A stretch of 64,000 nt of DNA. Source: Frigoribacterium sp. JB110 (GTDB taxonomy: Bacteria > Actinomycetota > Actinomycetes > Actinomycetales > Microbacteriaceae). The stretch's first letter is position 1; each line of letters begins with the position of its first letter. Shown here piece by piece: positions 26,908-33,554 of the stretch. Both the position numbers and the translations under genes were made by a program. Where the stretch lies: the NCBI RefSeq assembly GCF_900163665.1, contig NZ_FUIA01000026.1:62001-126000 (forward strand). Direction: 5' to 3'. The notes under the pieces are model-generated. The model was not told the origin of the DNA, did not search any database, and was given only the letters and a program-made list of their open reading frames with translations.

Positions 26908-27960
26908 TCACAGTGCCGCAGTGAGGGAGTGCGGCGCCGGGCCGCCGTGCGTGGGCGGATGCACCTCGACGGTGAACTCGTCGAGATGGGGGAGGTGCTC
27001 TCTGGCCTCGGCGACGACGTTCGCCCTGACCTGCTCGGCCTCGGCGAGGGACGCCGCCTCGGCGGTGATGCAGGCCTCGCCGTGCAGGCGGTGGCCCACC
27101 CAGCGAAGTCGAACGTGGCCGACATGCTCGATGCCTGCCACGTGGGAGAGGGCGATCTCGGCGCGGGAGACGAGGTCGGCGTCGACGCCGTCGAGCAGTC
27201 TTCGGATGACGGATCTCGCGGTGCCGATCAGCATCACCACGAGCATGGTGCCGATCAGCAGGCCGACGATGGGATCGGCGAGGGGGAAGCCGGCCGCGAC
27301 GCCGATGCCTCCAGCGACCACGGCGAGTGAGGTGAACCCGTCGGTGCGGGCGTGCACGCCGTCGGCGACGAGGGAGGCCGAGCCGATGCGACGCCCGACC
27401 CGGATGCGGTAGGTGGCGATGAGCTCGTTCCCGACGAAGCCGATCCCTCCGGCCGCGATGACGAGGGCGAGATTCTGCACCGGCTGCGGATGGGCGATCC
27501 TGTCGATCGCCTGCCAGATCGCCAGCGCTGCGGACGCAGCGATCGCCAGCACGATCACGATGCCGCCGAGATCCTCCGCGCGGCCCAGACCGTACGTGTG
27601 GGTGCGGGTCGGGCGGCGCCTGGCGAGCACGAATGCGATCCACAGCGGAATCGCCGTGAGTGCGTCGGCGAGACTGTGCAGCGTGTCGGCGATCAGTGCG
27701 ACCGAACCGGTGAAGGCGATCACGATCGCCTGTGCCGCCGTGATCGCCAGCAGCAGCACGAGGCTGACCTTGACGGCTCGAATGCCCGCACGGTTGGCGG
27801 CGCGCGCGTCGTTGATCGCATCCGCGGGGTCGTGCTCGTGCGGCGCGAAGACGGCGCGGAGGATGCCGCGCACACCGCGGGCGTGCTCATGCGGGGGAGC
27901 GGCACCAGGGTCGGGGCAAGCCGTCGCGCCTGGCCGTGGGTCGTGAGGGCTCTGGGTCAC
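26908..27960 (-). CDS. Cation diffusion facilitator (CDF) family metal exporter
   Basis: Proton-coupled exporter for divalent metals such as zinc or cobalt, 350 residues. Six membrane segments are interrupted by the two metal-site helices with HxxxD patterns (HSLAD in ADTLHSLADALTAIP and HARTD in ADGVHARTDGFTS), the HD-HD form usual for zinc. The N-terminus contains several histidines (PPHEHARG, APHEHDP), and the cytoplasmic C-terminal domain follows the last segment. GTG 27960 overlaps the ArsR stop, so both genes form one unit under the ArsR operator. Confidence 0.93.
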   Translation of the reverse strand: MTQSPHDPRPGATACPDPGAAPPHEHARGVRGILRAVFAPHEHDPADAINDARAANRAGIRAVKVSLVLLLAITAAQAIVIAFTGSVALIADTLHSLADALTAIPLWIAFVLARRRPTRTHTYGLGRAEDLGGIVIVLAIAASAALAIWQAIDRIAHPQPVQNLALVIAAGGIGFVGNELIATYRIRVGRRIGSASLVADGVHARTDGFTSLAVVAGGIGVAAGFPLADPIVGLLIGTMLVVMLIGTARSVIRRLLDGVDADLVSRAEIALSHVAGIEHVGHVRLRWVGHRLHGEACITAEAASLAEAEQVRANVVAEAREHLPHLDEFTVEVHPPTHGGPAPHSLTAAL

Positions 27961-28337
27961 GGTGCCCCCTCGATCCCGGCGGGCTCCGTCATGTCAGCGT
28001 GGTGACGGGGCATTCCGACTGCATGCTCCGCCTGCTGGATCGCCTGTGTCACCAGCTGCGTCGCATGGTCGTCCTGCAGTCGGTAGAACACACGCTGCCC
28101 GACCTGCCTCGTGGTGACCATCCGGGCCATCCGGAGCTTCGCGAGGTGCTGCGACACCGCAGTCGGCGACTTGTCGACGATGTCGGCGAGATGGTTCACG
28201 GACAGTTCGCCTGCGCCGCGCAGAGCCATCACGATCCGCACCCTGGTCGCATCGGCGAGCATCTGGAAGACCTCGACCGCGAGCTCGACGAAGGCATCGG
28301 CCTGGCCGAATCCATCCATCTGCGTATCTGCGTCCAT
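27957..28337 (-). CDS. ArsR/SmtB-family metal-sensing repressor
   Basis: Dimeric winged-helix repressor of 126 residues that releases DNA on metal binding. The core (FQMLADATRVRIVMALRGAGELSVNHLADIVDKSPTAVSQHLAKLRMARMVTTRQVGQRVFYRL) is textbook ArsR. Histidines in the C-terminal part (QAIQQAEHAVGMPRHHADM) are placed for a zinc-type site on helix 5; no ELCVCDL-type cysteine site is seen. The start at 28337 lies within an operator palindrome; Met at 28319 is the alternative. It is translationally coupled to the CDF exporter, whose substrate it presumably senses. Confidence 0.9.
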   Translation of the reverse strand: MDADTQMDGFGQADAFVELAVEVFQMLADATRVRIVMALRGAGELSVNHLADIVDKSPTAVSQHLAKLRMARMVTTRQVGQRVFYRLQDDHATQLVTQAIQQAEHAVGMPRHHADMTEPAGIEGAP

Positions 28338-28346
28338 ACGCAGATA
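28325..28346. promoter_or_regulatory. ArsR-type operator over the arsR start codon
   Basis: TATCTGCGT (28325-28333) and ACGCAGATA (28338-28346) are perfect nine-base arms around CCAT, which is the reverse complement of the ATG and its next base. The size and AT-rich ends resemble SmtB/CzrA/CmtR-type operators. Binding here would shut off arsR and the coupled exporter. Confidence 0.62.
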
Positions 28347-28399
28347 TTCGCACGATGAACATCGGATGTCGAGCGGTGACCGGCGTGTCGTGGCGGTCG

Positions 28400-28405
28400 T
28401 ATGCT
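28400..28405 (+). promoter_or_regulatory. -10 box of the LLM flavoenzyme gene (leaderless type)
   Basis: TATGCT ends six bases before the ATG at 28412 and lies 54 bases from the ArsR operator. Confidence 0.55.
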
Positions 28406-28411
28406 GGCCGC

Positions 28412-29398
28412 ATGAGATTCGGCACATTCATTCCACAGGGCTGGCGCTTCGACCTGGTCGGCATCGATCCGGCCGAGCACTGGGAGACGATGCGCCGGCT
28501 GGTGCAGCGCGCCGACGAGGGGGCGTGGGAGTCGGTCTGGGTGTACGACCACTTCCACACCACGCCCGTGCCGAGCGACGAGGCCACGCACGAGGCCTGG
28601 ACCCTGGTGTCCGCCTTCGCCGCGTCGACGAGCCGGGTGCGTCTCGGTCAGATGTGCACGTGCATGGGGTACCGCAATCCCGTCCACCTGGCCAAGGTCG
28701 CCGCGACGGTCGATCACGTGTCAGGCGGCCGCGTCGAGATGGGCATCGGCGGCGGATGGTACGAGCACGAGTGGCGCGCGTACGGATACGGGTTCCCCGA
28801 GGTGCCGGAACGGCTCCGGATGCTGCGGGAGGGTGTGGACATCATGCAGCAGGCATGGCTGACGGGTTCTGCCACCCTCGACGGTCGTCACTTCAGCGTC
28901 GACGGCGCGATCGTGCGCCCGCTGCCCGTGCAGGACGGCGGCATCCCGCTGTGGGTCGCGGGCGGCGGCGAGAAGGTGACGCTGAAGATCGCGGCGCAGT
29001 ACGCCTCTCACACCAACTTCCACGGCGACCTCGATACGTTCCGCCGCAAGAGCGACGTGCTGCGCGAGCACACGGACCGCCTCGGCCGAGACTTCGCGGA
29101 GATCACCAGATCGGCGAACTTCAACACCGTGATCGCAGAGACCGAGGCGGAGGTCGAGGACCGGCTGCGCGCGATCGAAGCGCGCCTCGCCCCGTATCTC
29201 GGCGACAAGCTCGAAGGAGCCATGGCCCAGTACCGGCTGCCAGGTGCGTTGGTCGGCACGGTCGAGCAGGTGTCGGAGAAGCTTGCGACGTACGGTGACG
29301 CGGGGTTGGGGTACGCCATCCACTACTTCCCTGAGGCGGCCTACGATCGGTCCGGCGTCGAGCTGTTCGAGCGCCGGGTGATCCCCGCACTGGGCTGA
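28412..29398 (+). CDS. LLM-class F420-dependent oxidoreductase
   Basis: Luciferase-like (TIM-barrel) flavoenzyme, 328 residues, from the actinobacterial branch that uses coenzyme F420. It begins MRFGTFIPQGWRFDLVGI and carries the strands WVYDHFHTTPVPSDEA, LGQMCTCMGYRNPVHLAK and IGGGWYEHEWRAYGYGF. These typical segments form the cofactor cleft. The substrate is unknown. The TATGCT box and homology both support the start at 28412. It is divergent from the ArsR-CDF unit but shows no link to it. Confidence 0.86.
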   Translation: MRFGTFIPQGWRFDLVGIDPAEHWETMRRLVQRADEGAWESVWVYDHFHTTPVPSDEATHEAWTLVSAFAASTSRVRLGQMCTCMGYRNPVHLAKVAATVDHVSGGRVEMGIGGGWYEHEWRAYGYGFPEVPERLRMLREGVDIMQQAWLTGSATLDGRHFSVDGAIVRPLPVQDGGIPLWVAGGGEKVTLKIAAQYASHTNFHGDLDTFRRKSDVLREHTDRLGRDFAEITRSANFNTVIAETEAEVEDRLRAIEARLAPYLGDKLEGAMAQYRLPGALVGTVEQVSEKLATYGDAGLGYAIHYFPEAAYDRSGVELFERRVIPALG

Positions 29399-29466
29399 GG
29401 GCGCGAGCGCGCCGACAGCAGGGGTGCGTTCACGCACGGTTCACGCAGGTGATGTCTCATCCGACT

Positions 29467-30273
29467 ATGAGCCGTGCGCGCCGCGTCGTGATCGCCTCGG
29501 TCGCCGCCGGGGCGGCCCTCGCTGGGTGGGGCGTGCGAGCGCTGCTGGTGCGCCAGGCGGCCGTGGCGCGCGAGCGCATCGGCAAGCCGCTCGGTGAGGA
29601 TTCCATCCCGGCCGACCGCATCTGGAGCCGCAAGCTCGACGGAGAGCCGATCGAACTGCTCGTGCTGGGCGACTCGCTCGCGGCGGGCCTCGGAGTGGAG
29701 CATCGCAAGCAGACCCTCGGCGGACGCGTGGCGAAGGGGCTGGCGCGCCGGATGTCGCGACCGGTCAGGCTGTGCACGGCTGCGGTCGTCGGGTCGGAGT
29801 CGAAGGCCCTGGAGGGGCAGCTCGATGCGCTGCCTGGTGACTACCGACCGGATGTCGCCGTCGTCATCGTCGGCGGCAACGACGTCACGCATCTCGTCTA
29901 CCCGGCCGTCGCCGCGGGGCAGCTCCACCGCGCCATCCGGCGCCTGCGCGATCTCGGCACGCGCGTGGTCGTCGGCACCTGCCCCGATCTCGGCGCGATC
30001 CGGCCGGTGCCGCAGCCGCTGCGAGGCATCATGTCGCGGATGTCGCAGCACATGGCGATCGCTCAGACGCGGGCCGCGCGGCACGCGGGCGCTGTTCCTG
30101 TGAGCCTGCGGAGGGCGCTGAGAACGGCGTTCCGCGATGATCCGGACGGCATGTTCAGTCTTGACCGGTTCCACCCCAGCGCCGCGGGCTACCGCCGCAC
30201 CGCCGAGGCGCTTCTGCCGGCGGTCGAGCAGGCGGCGCGGCGGAGTGGGCCTGCGTTCTCGGGAAGCCAGTGA
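29467..30273 (+). CDS. SGNH/GDSL-family hydrolase
   Basis: Secreted or membrane-tethered esterase-like hydrolase, about 268 residues. The SGNH blocks are present: LVLGDSLAAGLGVE (nucleophile Ser), GGNDVTH (Asn), and SLDRFHPSAAGY (Asp-His). The first 30 residues form a likely signal anchor (VVIASVAAGAALAGWGVRALLV). The natural substrate, perhaps an ester on a lipid or glycan, is unknown. Starts at GTG 29449, ATG 29452 and ATG 29467 are all open; none has a strong Shine-Dalgarno site. Its last 85 bases overlap the convergent TetR gene. Confidence 0.88.
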   Translation: MSRARRVVIASVAAGAALAGWGVRALLVRQAAVARERIGKPLGEDSIPADRIWSRKLDGEPIELLVLGDSLAAGLGVEHRKQTLGGRVAKGLARRMSRPVRLCTAAVVGSESKALEGQLDALPGDYRPDVAVVIVGGNDVTHLVYPAVAAGQLHRAIRRLRDLGTRVVVGTCPDLGAIRPVPQPLRGIMSRMSQHMAIAQTRAARHAGAVPVSLRRALRTAFRDDPDGMFSLDRFHPSAAGYRRTAEALLPAVEQAARRSGPAFSGSQ

Positions 30274-30812
30274 TCGAGGGCAGCGGTTGCCCAGGCGGAC
30301 TCCTCTGCGGGGTCCTGGACGATGAGGTGCAGGGCGAGGCCGTCGATCAGTGCGTGCAGCGCGTCGATGTCGCGGGGGTCGGTGAGACCGACGGCGATGG
30401 CGGCCCGTGCGCAGACCGCGCGCACCTCGCCGTCGAGGGTGCGCCGAAGGGGCTGCAGCGCCGGATCAGCCTTCGCAGCCACGCCGAGCGCGATGGTGAC
30501 GCTCATCTCGGTGCGGCGCTCGTCGTCGAGCGGAAGCAGTTCGAGCAGCGCCGCTCTCGCCCACTCGTGCGCATGCACGTCCGTCGGGAGCGCCTCGATT
30601 CGCGCGCGGATGCGCTCACCGGCTGCCGTGATCGCACGAGCGCGTACGGATGCCTGCGTCGGGAAGAGGTAGCGAAGCGAACTCGGCGCGATCCCGGCCT
30701 CGGCCGCGACCCGGCGCACGGACAGTGCCGCGACGCCCTCGGTTTCGATCACTCGCCACGCTGCGGCGACGACCGCACGATCGCGCTCGTCCTGGTCCAT
30801 CGTCCTTGGCAT
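30189..30812 (-). CDS. TetR-family regulator next to the SMR pair
   Basis: TetR repressor of 207 residues. The N-terminal helix-turn-helix is AAWRVIETEGVAALSVRRVAAEAGIAPSSLRYLFPTQ, followed by a ligand domain with the TetR_C look. It is transcribed away from the two SMR exporter genes. The 74-base gap between them contains two near-identical palindromes. The inference is that it senses a toxic cation and represses the exporter and itself. The 3' end overlaps the GDSL hydrolase gene by 85 bases; both frames look real. Confidence 0.9.
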   Translation of the reverse strand: MPRTMDQDERDRAVVAAAWRVIETEGVAALSVRRVAAEAGIAPSSLRYLFPTQASVRARAITAAGERIRARIEALPTDVHAHEWARAALLELLPLDDERRTEMSVTIALGVAAKADPALQPLRRTLDGEVRAVCARAAIAVGLTDPRDIDALHALIDGLALHLIVQDPAEESAWATAALDHWLPENAGPLRRAACSTAGRSASAVRR

Positions 30813-30823
30813 GGCTCCATAGT

Positions 30824-30837
30824 CGCACAGTTGTGCG
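30824..30837. promoter_or_regulatory. TetR operator copy 1
   Basis: CGCACAGTTGTGCG: six-base arms around GT. It lies 12 bases upstream of the TetR start and shares 12 of 14 bases with the copy at 30858. Confidence 0.55.
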
Positions 30838-30857
30838 GGAACGTGCTAGCCTCTTCT

Positions 30858-30871
30858 CGTACAGTCGTGCG
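30858..30871. promoter_or_regulatory. TetR operator copy 2
   Basis: CGTACAGTCGTGCG, centred 34 bases (about three helical turns) from copy 1 and just upstream of the SMR ribosome-binding site. A candidate -10 box TAGCCT (30847-30852) lies between the two copies. Confidence 0.55.
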
Positions 30872-30886
30872 AGAAAGGTGGCAGTG

Positions 30887-31201
30887 ATGGCGTGGGCCGT
30901 GCTGATCGCATCGGGCATGCTCGAGGCCGTGTGGGCCACGGCGCTCGGAGCGTCCAAGGGCTTCAAGAAGGCGGTGCCGACGGTCGTGTTCTTCGTCGCG
31001 CTGGTTGCCAGCATGGCGGGTCTGGCGTTCGCGATGAACACGCTGCCGACGGGCACGTCGTACGCGGTGTGGGTCGGAATCGGCGCAGTGCTGACCGTGG
31101 TGCTTGCGGTGGTGCGCAAGCAGGAGAGGCTCTCGCTCATTCGCACCGCGCTGCTCGTGCTGCTGATCGGCAGCGTGATCGGGCTGAAGGCGGTGAGCTG
31201 A
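30887..31201 (+). CDS. Small multidrug resistance (SMR) family transporter, first of a pair
   Basis: Four-helix proton antiporter subunit, 104 residues. The membrane-embedded glutamate lies in the first helix (ASGMLEAVWATALG), and the third helix contains SYAVWVGIGAVLTVV, both closer to Gdx/SugE (guanidinium exporter type) than to EmrE. Paired SMR genes usually make a heterodimer with opposite topologies. The GGTGGCAG context before ATG 30887 gives a fair ribosome-binding site; a GTG three bases earlier is possible. The partner begins one base after its stop. Confidence 0.9.
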   Translation: MAWAVLIASGMLEAVWATALGASKGFKKAVPTVVFFVALVASMAGLAFAMNTLPTGTSYAVWVGIGAVLTVVLAVVRKQERLSLIRTALLVLLIGSVIGLKAVS

Positions 31202-31202
31202 G

Positions 31203-31568
31203 GTGGCGTGGATCGCACTTCTGGTCAGTGCCGTGCTCGAGGCAGTATGGGCGACTGCGCTCGGTGACAGCGAAGGGTTCTCGCGGCCCGTGCCGACGAT
31301 CGCGTTCCTCGTCGCGCTCGCGCTGAGCATGCTCGGCCTCGGCTGGGCGACGAAGACGATCCCGATCGGCACGGCATATGCAGTGTGGACCGGAACCGGA
31401 GCTGCGCTCACCGTGGCGTACGCCATGCTGACGGGGGCGGAACCTGTCACGTTCCTGCGGGTGCTCTTCGTGGCAGGCATCGTCGGCGCCGTGGTCGGGC
31501 TCAAGCTGGTGCCTGCACCGCGCCCGCGCGGCGGGGAGCAGGCCCCGACGGACACCGGGCGCGCGTAG
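31203..31568 (+). CDS. Small multidrug resistance (SMR) family transporter, second of a pair
   Basis: Partner SMR subunit, 121 residues, with the same layout: VLEAVWATALGDSEG holds the essential glutamate, and GTAYAVWTGTGAALTVAYA is the third-helix motif. It differs from its neighbour by a hydrophilic 18-residue C-terminal tail (PRPRGGEQAPTDTGRA). The one-base spacing to the first gene favours equal synthesis of both. Exported compound unknown; guanidinium-like or quaternary cations are the family candidates. No guanidine riboswitch was recognised upstream. Confidence 0.89.
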   Translation: MAWIALLVSAVLEAVWATALGDSEGFSRPVPTIAFLVALALSMLGLGWATKTIPIGTAYAVWTGTGAALTVAYAMLTGAEPVTFLRVLFVAGIVGAVVGLKLVPAPRPRGGEQAPTDTGRA

Positions 31569-31589
31569 GCGACGCGGGCGGGCACGCCA

Positions 31590-31595
31590 TAGACT
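31590..31595 (+). promoter_or_regulatory. -10 box of proS (leaderless type)
   Basis: TAGACT ends six bases before the GTG at 31602. Confidence 0.55.
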
Positions 31596-31601
31596 CGTCT
31601 C

Positions 31602-33455
31602 GTGGTCACTCGTCTCTCTCAGCTCTTCGTCCGCACACTCCGTGAGGATCCCGCCGACGCCGAAGTGCGCAGCCATCGGCTGCTCGTGCGCGCCGGGTAC
31701 ATCCGGCGCCAGGCGCCTGGCATCTTCGCGTGGCTGCCGCTCGGTCTGCGCGTGAAGACGAAGCTCGAGCAGATCGTGCGCGAGGAGATGGCCGCCGCCG
31801 GCGCGCAGGAGGTGCACTTCCCCGCGATGATGCCGCGTGAGCCGTACGAGGTGACGGGCCGCTGGGAGGAGTACGGCGACGCCCTTCTCCGTCTGAAGGA
31901 CCGCCACGGGGCCGACTACCTGCTCGCACCGACCCATGAGGAGGCCTTCACTCTGCTCGTGAAGGACCTGTTCAACTCGTACAAGGACCTGCCGCTGTCG
32001 ATCTTCCAGATCCAGGACAAGTACCGCGACGAGGCCCGTCCGCGCGCCGGTCTGCTGCGCGGTCGCGAGTTCACGATGAAGGACGCCTACTCCTTCGACG
32101 TCGACGACGCGGGGCTCGACGCCAGCTATGACGCCCAGCGTGCGGCGTACGAGCGCATCTTCCAGCGGCTCGGTGTCGAGTACGCGATCGTCAAAGCCGA
32201 CGCGGGCGCGATGGGCGGTTCGCGCAGCGAGGAGTTCCTGCATCCGACAGCCGTCGGAGAGGACACGTTCGTGCGCAGCGAGGGCGGCTATGCGGCGAAC
32301 GTCGAAGCGTTCACCACGACGGCACCCGAGCCGGTGCCGTTCGACGGGCTGGCTGAGCCCCGGCTGCTGCCGGAAGCCGACACCCCGACGATCGACACTC
32401 TCGTCGACCACCTGAACGCGACCTCGCCTCGGGGCGACGGCCGCGCATGGCAGGCGTCCGACACTCTCAAGAACGTCGTGCTCGCGCTGACATGGACCGA
32501 GCTCGGCGGCGGCAAGGACGCTGAGCCGATTCGGAGGACGAAGCTCGTCGTCGTCGGCATTCCCGGTGACCGCGCCGTGGACATGAAGCGCGCCGAGGTC
32601 GCCTTCGCAGGCTACGAGGTGGAGATGGCCGGCGAAGAGCAGCTGAAGAAGGCGAAGGCCCTGTTCGGCCCTGAGCTCGTTCCCGGCTACATCGGCCCGG
32701 TGGGGAGCAATCACGCCAGCGGCAGGGAGGGTCAGCAGCTCGGCCTCGACGACCGGGTCGTGGAGGAGAACCCCGAAGCGCGCATCGAGTACCTGCTCGA
32801 CCCCCGCGTGGTCGACGGCACGTCGTGGGCGACCGGCGCGAACGAGAAGGGCAGGCACGTGGCCCACCTGGTCGCGGGGAGGGACTTCGTCGCAGACGGC
32901 ATCGCAGAGATCGCAGAGGTCCGCGACGGCGACCAGGCACCCGACGGCTCAGGGCCCGTGACGCGTGCGCGCGGTATGGAGATCGGGCACATCTTCCAGC
33001 TCGGACGCAAGTACGCCGACGCGCTCGGGCTGAAGGTGCTCAACGAGAACGGCAAGCTCGTCACGGTGACGATGGGGTCGTACGGCATCGGAGTCACGCG
33101 CGTGCTCGCGCTCATCGCCGAGCTGTTCAGCGATGACAAGGGCCTGATCTGGCCCGAGTCGATCGCCCCGTACGACATCCACATCGTCGCGACAGGCAAG
33201 GGCGGCGAGCCGTACGAGCTCGCGGAGAGCGTCACCGGGCAGCTCGAGGCAGCGGGCTTCGACGTGCTCTACGACGACCGGCCGAAGGTGTCGCCCGGTG
33301 TGAAGTTCGGCGATGCCGAGCTCCTCGGTGTGCCGCAGCTGCTCGTCGTCGGACGCGGCGCCGCCGACGGCGACGTCGAGCTCTGGGATCGCCGCTCCGG
33401 CGAGCGCGAGACGCTGCCGGCGGCGGCGGCCGTCGCGCGCCTCGCCGCGCGGTAG
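31602..33455 (+). CDS. proS: Prolyl-tRNA synthetase, bacterial type
   Basis: Class II aminoacyl-tRNA synthetase charging tRNA-Pro; 617 residues. Motif 2 and 3 regions are present, with [43 protein letters not shown] and [17 protein letters not shown]. An insertion (editing) domain lies between motifs 2 and 3 (about residues 230-400), and the anticodon-binding domain follows ([19 protein letters not shown]). GTG 31602 fits both the family start and the TAGACT box. In many actinobacteria rimP-nusA-infB follow proS; here a secreted nuclease stands next. Confidence 0.97.
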   Translation: MVTRLSQLFVRTLREDPADAEVRSHRLLVRAGYIRRQAPGIFAWLPLGLRVKTKLEQIVREEMAAAGAQEVHFPAMMPREPYEVTGRWEEYGDALLRLKDRHGADYLLAPTHEEAFTLLVKDLFNSYKDLPLSIFQIQDKYRDEARPRAGLLRGREFTMKDAYSFDVDDAGLDASYDAQRAAYERIFQRLGVEYAIVKADAGAMGGSRSEEFLHPTAVGEDTFVRSEGGYAANVEAFTTTAPEPVPFDGLAEPRLLPEADTPTIDTLVDHLNATSPRGDGRAWQASDTLKNVVLALTWTELGGGKDAEPIRRTKLVVVGIPGDRAVDMKRAEVAFAGYEVEMAGEEQLKKAKALFGPELVPGYIGPVGSNHASGREGQQLGLDDRVVEENPEARIEYLLDPRVVDGTSWATGANEKGRHVAHLVAGRDFVADGIAEIAEVRDGDQAPDGSGPVTRARGMEIGHIFQLGRKYADALGLKVLNENGKLVTVTMGSYGIGVTRVLALIAELFSDDKGLIWPESIAPYDIHIVATGKGGEPYELAESVTGQLEAAGFDVLYDDRPKVSPGVKFGDAELLGVPQLLVVGRGAADGDVELWDRRSGERETLPAAAAVARLAAR

Positions 33456-33554
33456 CAGCGGGCGAAGTTCTCCTGCTGGACACCTCGCGGTCAGCCGGTC
33501 GAAATACTGCACTGCGACTCTGAAGTCTTCACCCGTGACTTCCGAGGGAACTCC

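Noticed and set aside
30813-30886. Guanidine riboswitch before the SMR pair
   Set aside because: The 74-base gap is filled by two TetR operators and a promoter; no riboswitch-like conserved stems were seen.
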